Source: Rotaria socialis
Taxonomy: Eukaryota > Rotifera > Eurotatoria > Philodinida > Philodinidae
Direction of reading: 5' to 3'
Length of the DNA: 64,000 bases
Assembly (NCBI GenBank): GCA_905331475.1
Contig: CAJNYU010000165.1
Coordinates: 1 to 64,000, forward strand
Notes under the pieces: model-generated
Told to the model about the DNA's origin: nothing
Databases searched by the model: none
The model's input: the letters and a program-made list of their open reading frames with translations, nothing else
Made by a program: the position numbers and the translations under genes
Shown here: positions 34,929 through 48,800 of the stretch, piece after piece
Layout of the letters: the number at the start of each line of letters is the position of its first letter
How positions within the stretch are numbered: position 1 is the stretch's first letter

Positions 34929-37035
34929 CACTTAAATATTTATGAAAATGATAGCAGAAGGTTTTCCAGTTTTTAAAACTTTCAAATTTTCTATAACAGA
35001 TGTTTTACAATCGTTTGATGAATTCTTATAGTAAAGAAAATTTAGTAGTATTTATCTTTACTTCGAACTAGAGGTGTGTATCTCAAGTTTTACTTTCCTA
35101 TTCTGATTATGAAAACGTTTGTCATCTTTATTCAAACTACGAGAGACGATGTGCGCATAAGAAACAATTGTCAAATTTCTATTCACTAACAAATCTAGAA
35201 GAATGTGCCAGTACAAAGTGAAGACTAGGACATCATTTTACTATAATTTAACTGGAGGAAAAATTTATATGCATAAGTATGTGTGTCTAAAAGAATAATA
35301 GACGACTAGATTAAACGATATTACATAAGCTCAGAATACAGTAAAAGAAAAGCATAAATAATTTTTTAGTATAATAAAAGACAATTCTATTTCATCGCTT
35401 GCTTACAAATTTTTTGTCGCATATTTTCATATAGCTAATGTAGTTAAAAGGCACTAACAGTGTTGGATTCTATCACACTAAAGTCGAGTTTAGGATATGA
35501 GAGACCTGTTTCTATCTACTTCTGATAGATTTTGATATAAAAATATTTTCTGCCGAACAGACTATTATAGAAATTCTTGAAATTTGACATCTGCTGTTCG
35601 AGCTCTATCGAAGAGAAGAATAAAGAACTTTTCTTTTTTGCGGAATGCTCAGACTGTTTCACTGGCAAAGACAATTAGAATAATCAATTCTCTGTTCACC
35701 AGCTGCATAAAAAAGCACAAATATATCATTTATTAGATGATAAAGCAAAAGAACTATAGACATAGATGTGCTATGCATCTCCTTGAGCTGCATTAAAAAT
35801 GTTTTCATAGTCATATATATACGATGGGAAACGTCTCAAATACATGAAATATTCTTTTGAAAAATGAAATTGATATTTTTCTATGCTTCTGTTTCTAAAT
35901 TTTCTAAATCTATTTAGATATTATGAATCCAACAAAGGCGCTATTGTAGTGCAATTTTAACAAATGCACAGAAAAGATGGACTTATTATTATGAATTTAA
36001 ATTTATTCATTGTTTTCTTCTGATCTTGATTTGTGTTCGTTTGCACTCGCAGTGATCTTTATGATTTCACAATAGATATAGATGTTGTTCTTGTTCTTTT
36101 TCTCGTTGTTTTTTGGTCTAGCGCGAGTCTTTCACTAGTTTCTGTTTTTCTCTTGATTAAACGTATTACCTTCATACACATACATATTTCTGATTGCAGT
36201 TCTTGTGTTTTTCGATGTGTGTGTATTTTTGTGTAGTTAAAAAAAGGAAAAACAACAAACGTGTTCTTTTTCTAGAAGAGATACGTTAAATCTCATACAG
36301 CTCTTTTTCTGTCTTTTTTCGTGTTCACTGCGTGATTTTGTGCTTTTTCTTTGTTTTTTCTTATTTATTTCACATTTATCCGGTTAGTTTCTCTTTGCTG
36401 TTTCTTTATGTTTACAGCTCAGGAACTCGGTTTTTTCGCTGCATAAGAAAGAAGCTCATAAATTCAAGTCGAAGGAATACTCCTGCTGGTGCTAATCAGT
36501 TAAACAATCATCAGATTGGCGATTATGTCTTTTTTTCTTCAAAATAATAAAGCGTGAACGATGATGACACAAGAAATAACTAAATGGTTGGAAGAGTACC
36601 TTGTTTGTTTCTTCGTTTCACTGTTTGTTTGTGTGTGTGTTTGCGTGTGATATTCAAGCTCCCCGTCCGCGATTAGAGATAAAATGCGGGTATGTATGTT
36701 TCCAAGTAGGGTAAACAGCAGAGTCGCTTGCGTCTATGCAGTAGTATTTTGTAAAGCCCTGCTCATGTTTGGTAAATTGCAACTATTCATGTGCGTTTTT
36801 TTTTCAGTTATTTTTTTAGTGAAAACAGAACCCTTGTGTCTCTCTCGCTTTCGTCCACGTTATTTCAACTTGTTTCTCTTTTCGTGGAATACTCGAGTGT
36901 TTTTTTTGTGTAGAACAAGAACAGCCAGCAAAAATAAAGTATTAGGCAAATCAGAATTCGTTTGTTTTTATCAGAAATAAATGATTCTAATCATGTTGCA
37001 GATTAAAAAAAATATTTATTTAATTTCAATCAAAG
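34629..37035. other. Intergenic between N4BP2 and UBE2K; pyrimidine-rich right half
   Basis: The left part is AT-rich and contains a (CT)n run. From about 36,000 the plus strand becomes T/C-rich with many TTTTTCTTT and TGTGTGT words, and GC content rises slightly near 36,650-36,900. This is the likely promoter or 5' UTR region of UBE2K. Open frames here (36,033; 36,332; 36,684) have the biased composition of T-rich DNA. An acceptor-like CATGTTGCAG ends at 37,001, 35 bases before the UBE2K start. Confidence 0.5.
34895..34923 (+). repeat. (CT)n microsatellite
   Basis: About 14 uninterrupted CT units. Confidence 0.95.
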
Positions 37036-38053
<1,018 letters not shown>

Positions 38054-40659
38054 ATAATCAGAAGAACGCTAAGATATTCCAAATTTTTAACGATTATTAT
38101 TTGCTCTACTAATCTTTTTCTCCTATTTTTCTAAACAAACAGCCGAGATAAATGTTTCTGTGTGGATGGCATGTATAAATCCTCGAATATATTCTTGTGG
38201 TTATTACACTTAAAAAAAGAAGACAAATATAGCAAATTTATTTAGTTCGTGTTTTTTTTTACAGAAAAAAAATATAAATTGATTAACAAGAAAAATTTGA
38301 CTGTATTCATTTTTTTTCTGCATAATTCTTTTCGATCTATATCGAAAGACAAATACATTTTTATTTCAAAATTTAATCTCAATATAACAATCAATTTATG
38401 AACGCACGAGGATACACAAAATTCAATTCTATGTTGATGTAATCAGTAATGCTTAAGATAAAAATTTCATTTGAACGAAAACCGAAGAAATATTAATAAA
38501 TTTACTCAAAATATTCACTTATTCAACTGTGTTTTGTCGCTTGGAAGCAGTATCGGAACTAGGATTTTGACTGTGAAGCAATCATCATGATTATGATAAA
38601 ACTGATGAAGATGCTTGAGGGACATTTTGTTCTCCCGATTTTGATTGATGTACCTAAGGAAGAAATGGTTTTCAAGAGTAGTCTTCCAAATGACCAATCA
38701 CTTGTGAATTGAAAAACTTTGTAACAAGCCACCGTCAACAAAATAATTTAGTATCCTGAATAGACATATAATCTTGATAATATTTTGCAACTGAATATTT
38801 GTTGAGAGAATTTGGATTCGTAAATCTACAATGAGATGGACTTCCATGAAAATAATCTGTTTTGATAGTTTCATATTTTCTTTTTGTATGTGTACGAATA
38901 TGTGAAAGTACTCATAAACATTCGCATTTCAGAATAGATTCATATTAAACGACTAGAAATTTTCACAATAAACTATTCTTATTTAGTCTAGTTTCTGTTT
39001 GGAATTTTATGTCGAAATTCTAAAAAAAAAAAGAGTTCCTGAGACAGATCACAGTATTGAATTAAAGTATATCCTGAAATTACAGGATCTCTGCAGTAAT
39101 AAGTTAAGACCTTAGATTTGTTTTCATGGCATCCTTAGCTCGTGTAACCTCGATATTATGCACATTGTTTCAATTGACAGATGATTGTTCAATTAGAAGG
39201 CATCTTGCATCGACCATGTAACCCTCGTAAATTAGACAACCCTTTGGTTGGAAGTATGAGGTTGCATTTTTGTCTCAAATTTCAATGTGAACGGTTTGCA
39301 GATATTCGATAGTGAGATTTACTGGAAATGTATATGTAAGGATGGTTACTATTAATATTTAGGATGCCACGCCAGTGTCCGGGTGAATGTATGAGCGTCT
39401 AGGTTTCTTTCACTCGTAGGCATCAACATTTACCGATTTTTTTGTTCGGTTTCTTTTAGCACCATCGATATGGTCTTTGGGATGTATTCCGTCAATTCAT
39501 TTCAATCAAGTAAGTTATAGTTCATCATACGACAGGCATTTACCATTGATTTTATGATTCACAAACATGCGGTCATTGACCATCGATTGGTTTCTCTTCT
39601 AGAATTATGAATTTTATTTCATATCCATTTTCTAATTGGTAGTGTTTTTTTTTAAGTGAGAAGTTTTACTGCACGTTGTACTAGCCTTCAAATAATTTTC
39701 ATGTACATAATCTCGTTGTTGTTTGATCATGACGAAGGCTTTATAAGAGAACATCGAAAAAAAATTTAAACCGAGTAAATTATTTCGAATAGTCAACAGT
39801 GACTGAATAATGTATTACATTGTTTTCATTATATGTTTAAAAGTATTGGCATCTCTTTTGAATGAAATTACACCAATTAAATGAACCTATTGCACACCTT
39901 ATCACTTTTGTTGTTTACATCTGATGAAGCGATTTGTTTTGTTATTAATTGATTTTTTTCATTTTCTGGGATCACCTCTTATTCAGGGTGATGCGACATC
40001 AGGAATGGAGCCTTAAATATTTATTCATTCTAGAAGAGCCAAGATCTCGTTATGTATTGTTTTTAATTTTCGCTAATTATAGTGCTTTTCATGCATGTTT
40101 GAGACTAATTATGAGCGTTCGTCTAGAGCTGCCAAGCAAATATTAAGTAATGCCCGACATTTCTACTCTGCAATACTATGGATGCTTGGGGCAAGGAACA
40201 TGGCGAGATTGAGAAAATGCTCTTATAGGTACCCGCAAAATATTGACAGGTAAAATGTAAAATACGCAGAAAGAAAGAAAAAAATATTTCGCTTCGATGA
40301 ATCACTATGGAAATTTTTTCTAATTTAAATAGAATTCATCAATAATGAGAAAAAGACGTGCGTCGCAGCCCGTTAATAACAGAAATAGAAGCAAATAAAT
40401 TTGCAACAAGTGACAGACATGCTTTGCTTATTACTAAATTGAAACAAGCATAACTCAGCACACATGAAAATAGCTCGCATGAAACAGGAACACGTCTTGA
40501 ATTGCATTACTGCTTAAAAGCGACTGGGTTCTTTTTTTACCGGCTAGATAAACATGCACACAAGCGAGCGTAAAAGTGGTAAACATTCGAATACTTCATT
40601 TTTGTGCATTTTAGAAATAAGCTACAAAAGCAACAACTCGTTTCAAGCTTCCTGAGAAA
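38054..40659. other. 2.6-kb gene-poor interval
   Basis: UBE2K 3' flank followed by AT-rich sequence. No open frame shows a motif or splice context; the 60-codon frames at 38,515-38,741 and the frame at 39,949 are not supported. The right end should hold the promoter of the intronless gene at 40,660. Confidence 0.5.
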
Positions 40660-41010
40660 ATGGCTGCAACACAGTGTCATGTTGGACCACCGAAACATGT
40701 GTATTCGGCTAATTTGAAGAATTCAAGTGATCATGATGTTGAAATCGAGATCGAATATGCAGGGTCTCAACCTAATCACCAAGAGACAATCAAGGCACGT
40801 GTTCCTAAAAATGGTTCACACGAAATTCACGAAAAGACAGTACAAGCTGATGGATATGAACAAAGAAAATTTCTTCAAAAGATTACGGTTCACCACGCCA
40901 ATGGAAATAAACAAGTACTCGAATCACCTTTTCATGGTGTCATATCGCCAGAAAAGAACTGGAAATTCGAAATCGGGCATGATAGCGTTCTCAAATCGGG
41001 CACTGCTTAA
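40660..41010 (+). CDS. Small intronless protein of unknown function, 116 residues
   Basis: A single uninterrupted frame begins ATGGCTGCAACACAG and ends in TAA. The protein is hydrophilic and charged, without a signal peptide or membrane segment. Alternating patterns (VYSANLKNSS, VEIEIEYAG, KITVHHANGNKQ, WKFEIGHDSV) suggest a compact beta-sandwich. Its base composition is clearly more balanced than the flanks and its codon use is normal for the window, which supports real coding. An AATAAA lies 262 bases past the stop. I do not recognise the family. Unlike almost all neighbours it has no intron, so a retro-copy or a fast-evolving lineage-specific gene are both possible. An overlapping frame at 40,727-41,053 is taken to be a shadow. 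Confidence 0.75.
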   Translation: MAATQCHVGPPKHVYSANLKNSSDHDVEIEIEYAGSQPNHQETIKARVPKNGSHEIHEKTVQADGYEQRKFLQKITVHHANGNKQVLESPFHGVISPEKNWKFEIGHDSVLKSGTA

Positions 41011-41271
41011 ATCACTAGAGAATAATGTTCGTGACTTGAATATCATACTCTAAACTCATATCCACTTGCTTCAAGTATCTGTCTTTTCGAGCAAAAATAC
41101 ACCCGCAGCGCTTCTTCTGAAGACATTTAATAGTATTGAATGCTTAGTTTCTATTTTTAACATTTTAAAATATTTTTAGCTATATCTTGCCCATCTAATA
41201 TTTATTTTACCTTTTCTTCTTGTTTATTATCTTCATCGAAATATTACACGTTACGAATTACAGTTATCTAC

Positions 41272-41277
41272 AATAAA
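41272..41277 (+). promoter_or_regulatory. Candidate polyadenylation signal AATAAA
   Basis: Exact AATAAA 262 bases downstream of the intronless gene at 40,660. In AT-rich DNA such a hexamer is common, so the assignment is tentative. Confidence 0.35.
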
Positions 41278-43020
41278 ATAATTGTTAATTAGTCTTTCTC
41301 GAAAATTTTTGAATGCAACCGGTTTGCTAGAAAAAAAAATTCGAACGACATCTACATTAAATTAAACTTTGCATAGCTATTGTGTGGGTTTGTTTTCAAA
41401 TTTCAATACAGCCTGCATCATCTAATTGAATAATCACGATTTAACAGAGCAGTCACATCGATAGCCAATTACGTCACCCGAACGTCATAGGCAAACTTAA
41501 TTTTTTACTCAATAGAATCTATTGAAATTTCGCTTAATATCGGATATTTATTAATACAAATCAGAAAGATATGTGGAAATTAGCTCGATAGCCGTGTGAA
41601 TAAAAACGAATTAACATTCTCTTGATGGTGCATTTGACTTTTTAGAAGCAAAAACTTGTGTATAATGGAGAGATTCCTACCGTATAAATATAGTAATCAC
41701 ATTCCAATATGATTTAATACTTTGTAGGTACACAAACAAACAATGATAACTACCTAGATTCATCTTCGTGCAGTGTCAGCCGAAAGCAAAAAATGCATCT
41801 AAATAACGAGTGCGTATAACGAATAATTCAGTGAGATATGGAAAGTACATATCAACAAAATGCACAAAGAAAAAGTAACTATATGAAGAAGACAAAACAC
41901 AGCTAGTAAGAAATCGTCCTGCTTCCATATCCCATCTTCACTTTTCTTCAATCTCACGCTATGAATAGTTAGATTACATCAACATACTAATAAAATAATC
42001 TTGAATCCTGTACATAATTCATTTCGAAAATAAAAACAAAAAGAATTCAATTTATAACTGAATTTATAAGGAATTATATGTTGATGTATAGTTGATAAAA
42101 ACTTACTTCGCATCATGTAGCACACGTCATAATTTCTCATACAATCAGAACGAATTCTGCATGGGCACAGTCTTTTTTTCTGGCTTAACGTCTCGCAAAG
42201 TTCTCGCACGCCGCTTGACTATGTCCTGGATCAATTCTTGCATATCTTTGTATTACAAAGTTTAAAACCATAAGCATTATACATGTATACACCTGATCGT
42301 TATGTAGTTGTAATACTTCCTAAGAGCCATGATTTTAGCTCTGTGCCATTGTGCATTCAATCGATAAGCATATGGAGAACATACAAAAAACTGAAGTGTT
42401 TTTTATTTATTCGACAGCTTGAACAAACTAAGTAAAGACTTATTCATTTGACCCCGATATCTTATGCAAAAAAATTAAACTTACGATATAAAGTAATCGT
42501 AAAAACAGTCAACCGTAATATATATATTCATAAAGAGATATAGATCTAACGTAAGAAAAAATAGAAGTTTTCAATGAAGGTGCTTTCACATAAAGCTCAA
42601 AATCTTGCAAACGAAGGCAAATTTTTTTGAAAAGGGCATGCGTGCACTCTTATTGAAAGCGTCGCTCTTCAACATATAAAAACTATAGTCGAATCTGTGG
42701 TCGCGTACGTGAACTGACCTGTTTAGTATCGTTTACGTAGCGTTGAGAATACGAAATATCTAGAATAGTTCTTATCTAGACGAAGAATTATCTAATGTAC
42801 TATTCAATAGATTCAAGTTTAAAGATAATACAACGATGATAAACATATATCACATACATGTTGTTACTTATTTCCTTGATTTACCTAACATGAAAAGATG
42901 AAGAAGAATTTTTCTGTTCATCTACTTTCGACAGCAGATGACAAACTACTCTATGCGACGATGAACATCCGATTTGTTAAAGTATAAAACTGCTGTGTTT
43001 TATAGCCACTGATAAAAATT

Positions 43021-43745
43021 CGGTCGTTTTTGTGTACTCAAAAAAAAAAAAGAGTACACTATAGAATCGGTCAGTGTGTCCGTCCGTCCGTCCGTTTATT
43101 CGATAACTCTTCACAATTACATTCGATTGAGCTGAAATTTTGTGCACAGAATTGGCTTATCAATATCTAGGTCGAGTTCGAAGATGAGAAGGATCCGTCA
43201 AGAAATGGCTGAGTTGTCGAAAAAATTGTCATTTTTGATCAGACCATCCCTGAGGGGGAGTACAGGGATTTTTCAAAAAAACAATTTTCTCAGAATTATT
43301 CACAACATATATAAATCGACTCAGTTTTTAACGCTGATTCTAAATCTGATATTAGTTTTGAACTAAGTCATAGCTTTCTAACGAAACATCGCCTGAAAAA
43401 CGTCTCAAAATTCACAAAAACTCCATCCAGAAATCAAATTGTCTAGTTTCTCATGATAATTTTCGTGTTCAGGCATTCTAGAATGACTCATATGTCGCAT
43501 ACATTTTTTGCAGTACACATAGCTCTCGGATGAAATCCGAAGTTTCCACATTTTTTATTTCCTCATTTTACACAAATGAGAACTATCTTTACCGAGGTGA
43601 ATGAATCCGCTCGGATTCTACGCAAGCCGACTAGTCAAAAGCGACTGGTGGGACTCCGGATTGGGGTGGTGTGGAGTGAGGGTGCGCTTCTGTAGGCGTG
43701 CTATTTTCCTGTACGCTCACGCCCACATCCTTGAGTTCAAAGCAA
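43021..43745. repeat. Probable unclassified dispersed repeat with hairpin, (CCGT)n and GC-rich tail
   Basis: GTGTACTC, a 12-base A loop and GAGTACAC form a perfect hairpin at about 43,033-43,060. It is followed by TCGGTCAGTGTGTCCGTCCGTCCGTCCG and a stretch including GAGCTGAAATTTTGTGCAC, a style seen in dispersed invertebrate repeats. A second hairpin ATCCCTG/CAGGGAT lies near 43,245-43,270. The right part (43,600-43,735) is much GC-richer than its surroundings. No transposase is visible and the limits are approximate. Confidence 0.45.
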
Positions 43746-45375
43746 ACAAAAAACGCATGAAAAAAGAGCAAATTTAAAGAAGAAAAATATGTAATTATTA
43801 TCAATTTCATCTAGACGACCGATTGGTTCCGTTCTCAACAGATTTATAGCAACTCATAAAAACACTCAGACTTACATGCAATCAAGGCAAATTGATTCAA
43901 ATTTAAAAGCAAATATTATTCATGGAAAGAAGAATATATATATATATATTCTTTTACACGTTAAAATAACCCTGAATCCTAGTATTAAATACGCAGAAAA
44001 TCAATTATATATCGATCAATTTATCTTCTACAAAAAAATACTACAATCATTTTATCGGCTCCTCAGAGATTATTATTTTGCATTGAATTTATTGTTGTTT
44101 CTTTCATACAGAATTGACACTTAAAACTAGTTTTAACGACACTTGACTTTTATTCATACTATTCTCAAATCAAGTTATTCTTTTATAGGTTCATGTCCGC
44201 ATTGACTTATTTTTTGGATTATTTCAATAAATCTTCGATTTATTATCACAATTGATTGAATATTGTGGTAAACTCACTGTTCAACTATCAAAAAACAAAT
44301 CCTATCAATTTTAATTAGAATTATTTTATCAATTATTGCCTGTTTTATTCTATTGATAAATAGTACTTAACAAGTACAATCATTAAAAATAAAAATTCTA
44401 TTTTGCCATGTTTAAAACTTTTCTGATAAGATAATTTTTTAACAGTGGTAGCTTGAGTGAAAGTATAGATTACTATAGAATATTTGATTTCTTCTTCTTC
44501 AATAAACAGTTGAATACGGAAATAGAAATATATCATATGTCACAGCTGTCTCACACCCGCTCATATCCTTATCCGTTCATCTTTTTCTGAAAATCACGAT
44601 CGGTGAATATTGTGTCAGTTTTTTTCTTCTTTTATTCGAAGAAAAAGAAAATATAAATGAATATTGTGGAAGAATTACTATGATGTGTTCATCATCAGTC
44701 GTCGATTTGCCCTTGTTGGTATTGTAATTCTATTAATAACAAAAAACTAAGTTATTATAGTGATTCGAAAGAAAGAAAAAGAGATTTATATAAAAATCTA
44801 GATAAGAAAGAAAATAATGGCAATACTATAAAAGAAAAGTATCAAATTGCCCCATAATGAACATTATTTTAGTGAAAGGGAAATAAGAAACCAAAGTACA
44901 GAGCTTACACATAAATTCAGATAATGAAAGCTAAGACGATGCCACTGTCACAGCAAGAATATTGTGTGAGACGAAGAAAAATCATCCATTAACAGTTGAT
45001 CTCTCAATCATAAATGCGCATTCATAGAAGTCGTTGCCCGTAAACTAATGCTATCTTTTTCGTTCGTTCAAATTCAATACTCGCTAAAAGACAGATTTTC
45101 TTTATTTTTATGCTACGTATACATACTAAAAAAGAAAGGTCGACTTCGCTAATTGATTATATGCATATAAATCAGCACAAAAAAATTAGCAACACGCGGA
45201 ACAACGAGTGTGACAGCTGAATATGTGAGTAGGCAACTGAAACGAGCCATTCCTTTTCTCACTTCTTCGATATATAAATATATATTTTTATATAGTGGCA
45301 ACTTCCTTCATCTTCTCGCTCTTTTATTGCAATAAATATATTCAATATTTTCTACTCAATCGTTTAAAGTGTTCT

Positions 45376-45438
45376 ATGGCTGGCGCATGCGGACGTTCAA
45401 ATCGTAGTCAATCAAAAGCAACGATACTTTCATCTGGA
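45376..45438 (+). CDS. Possible orphan first coding exon
   Basis: Twenty-one codons beginning ATGGCTGGCGCATGC encode MAGACGRSNRSQSKATILSS plus Gly and run directly into a consensus donor, GGA|GTAAGG. Base composition is more balanced than the surrounding AT-rich DNA. The exon ends in phase 0. The next plus-strand exon I can support that begins in phase 0 is the one at 53,002 of the DIRAS-type gene, 7.5 kb away, so an alternative first exon is conceivable but unproven. Confidence 0.25.
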
Positions 45439-45805
45439 GTAAGGAGGATGGCATTTCTTTCGTTTTGTCTAATAATTCCTAATTGAAGAAAAAAAAATTC
45501 GTTTTTCTTTTGTATACTTATATATTCTTTCGATATTTAATTACCAACAGTTAATTTCTTTTTTCTTTTCTCCTTCATATATTTCTTTCGATATTTTATT
45601 TGACGTGCATTAATCATGTATCATTCTTCATAGATTAACTTTTTTCTATTTTTCTCATATCGTAGTAAAAATTATTAACTAGAAATGTGTGTGAAGAATA
45701 TTAAAATGATGAGCTATTTCGAAAAAGAAAAAGCCTTCTATACTGTAAATTGTGTAACAGGATCTTAACAAATCTTTGAACTATAGGACTAAAGATTGTT
45801 CATCC

Positions 45806-45829
45806 ACGATCTCTTCTATAGATCGTGGC
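45806..45829. repeat. Short hairpin CCACGATCT/AGATCGTGG
   Basis: Nine-base perfect stem with a six-base loop in gene-poor DNA. No function assigned. Confidence 0.6.
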
Positions 45830-48800
45830 AAACATGATCGATTTAAGATCATACATCGTATATTAACAAGAGTTTGTTCTTATATACGTATGAAGTTCTC
45901 CTTCATTAGATTACGGAAGGGTTAAGTAAAATTACGGCGAACAAATACGTCCTCAAAGAGATAGAATTTAATAATTTGTACGTGATTAACAGTATCAGAT
46001 ATATCATGTTTAATAGTTTACTCCCGTAGGGCTAACACGAACAGCTTCTTATAAACAAACAATTAATTGAATGACAATTAAAAATAGAAAATTCATTTTT
46101 TATCTGTAGCAAAAGGCAGATATCATGAAATACTTATGTTATTTCGATATAATTAGTTATATTCTATGATAATTTCAACAGTTAATTACGGCAACAGATT
46201 AAAGTCAAGTTTTTAAATAAAAATTAGTTCAATATGTCGATTTTTCACTGAGTAACTTGATTGAAATTGATTTAAAAAAGAATTTTTATGCTGATTTTTC
46301 ACACGAATATTCATTCTGCACATTTTAAAAATTGAATCGACAACTATTAAAATAAAGAAAATCATCCTCAAGATCATAGAAACAACTTGACTTAATCGTG
46401 TTAGGTTGCACAATTCAATATCATTTGCTTATATTAAAAGAAAAAGAATACTGACTGATGTAAATAAGACTACTAAAATGTTTTTCAAAATAAAACCAAG
46501 ATGGATATTATAGATGAGATGCAATCATATTTTTTGATACATTTTACTTAGATTCAAATCAAATATTAAGAGAAAAAAATTGACATAGAAAAAGGTGGTG
46601 TAAGAGCAGTTGCCGTTTCATTTTTGGAACTTTTCGATAACGGTGACAGATAAAGTTCCACAAGATCGAGGATAGATAAACTTTTTTAATGAGTAAACTC
46701 AAAACCGCCAGATGCCTTCATTTTAACAATATGGATTTTCAGTAGCTCCGAGTAACTAAGTTTTTATCAATGATTACTTTTTTGAATAACAATCAAGATA
46801 AGACCTAATTACCTTTTAAATTTCGTTCTTGAACTCTGGGAAAGGAGGGGGGGGCGAAATATTCTGAAAATGTTTTTAAAGATATTTTTATTTTCGATTT
46901 TTCTGATTCTCTTTAGACTGTAAAGGCTACAAGCTACTTATAAGCATACGGCATCCGAGTTTTTGTAATGTGTGATAGATAAAAATGAGTAACTGTATGT
47001 TTTGTTGAACGATTGGTTTTATAAAGTCAATTTCGCTTTATCCGAAGCATTGCAGATCAGTTTATGTGTTATACATTGGATGACCATATTTCGAACTATT
47101 CTTAAGATAAATTTACGAAAATAATCAATTGAGAATGAATCCAATATTCCTATATTTTTACATGTGCCATATGACAATTTAGTTTAAAAATATCTTTAGA
47201 ATATTTTTAATTAATTGGATTATCGTACACCATATATTCGTTCATTATTTCTCCGGTTTCTATTTGCATCATTGACATAAGAATACGAATGATACTGATG
47301 ATAATTCATACATGCTACCAAAGAACTAATTTTTACAATAAGAGTTCATTTCTTGAATACAACAAACCCATCATCAACGTTTAATACAATTAAGTTCAAC
47401 TATGACAAAAAGTCTTTCATAAAGAATTTAATTAATAAGAATGACAAGTTTTCCTCTTCTACTTCCTTCTCCCTAAATGAGGATTATTTCGAAGGCAGAA
47501 CTTCATTCGTTGATTGTATTAGTACTTTTCAAATATTCTATGATGTAGGTGCGTATGAATACATAGTAGCTTTCACAAACATTTTGCATCCCCACCGTTA
47601 GGATAATCGAATGAATTATATCAGTGCCCATCATCAATCAACTTCCAATGTGTAATAATTTACACGAAGAATAATTAATAAATAATATAGATACAGATGG
47701 TTGATAGCTAACAGACTGTAGGCTTTTTTCTTCGAAAGTAGAAGTTGTCGACAATAAAAAACATCAAACAAGAGCCTCCAGCATGCACTAAAACTATAAG
47801 TGCAAACATGTTTAAATGATAACAGGGAACTATTTGATTCGTCCATGTTTATGGCAGCCTAGATAATTAGTGGGTACAATTTTTTTAAAAATAGATACAA
47901 TCGACAAGAATTCTTTTGCTAAATAATATTGCTAGTTAAACTTATTTGAATTTAACTGTATGTTAGAGAAAATGTTAGGATATATAAATATATAAAATTT
48001 TGAATGGGAGAAATCAATAGTTTCTTTTAGCATGCGTTCATCTTAAATGTTAACTGAACTATGTAATTTGATATTCTATTTAAAACAGTAAAAGAAATGC
48101 GATGCTTACTATTCTTTCACGTCAGAATCAGTCATCGTAAGTGTAAAGTACTTCTTTTTAATTCAATTGCGCAGTAAGAACCCACGAGAGATTACGCATC
48201 ATTATCGTAATCTTGTTAACGTTCAGCTATATTAATTAACAAACAATTATTAAGAGCAAGTTTTTTTTTTTTAATTTTGATAGAAAAGTATAAGTGGCAG
48301 CAAAACTCCCATGATTCATATTTTACAAATTCTATCTGAAGATCTCTTATAGATTAGGTTCTATAATGGAATATACTTTATTTCTGTTTCTATATTTACA
48401 TATTTATATAACTAATTGAAATCTATAGTATTCTATTTAATCAAAAATCGATGGCAAACATGACTTAAAAAGCGCCTTTTCTTTTAAATATTAATAAAAT
48501 ATGTGATATTGTAGAACAGTATATGTTTCACAGCACTATAAACTCAAAACTATATTAAAAATGCATCCAGCAAGGTTGTTCATTTGAGAGAGAAAAAACT
48601 TGTTTTACTTACTACAAAACTAATATAACTGATAAACTTCATTTTAGTTCATACTCAACATATGAATAGGTCTCTATGCGAGAAGCAGAAGTCTCAACGG
48701 ATTTATTTCTGAGGCATCTGTAGTACTGAGTTATGACTGCTTTACTAAAACTTTTCTACTCACTGTTAAATGCCCCCATGAAAATCAAATAATCATGTTT

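Noticed and set aside
36033..36980. Three plus-strand frames before UBE2K
   Set aside because: Composition (Phe, Val, Ser, Leu, Cys) follows the T-rich strand; no domain. Treated as promoter or UTR.
47353..47601. Plus-strand 82-codon frame
   Set aside because: No ATG start, no splice sites, no motif; kept only as a remark in the gene-poor interval.
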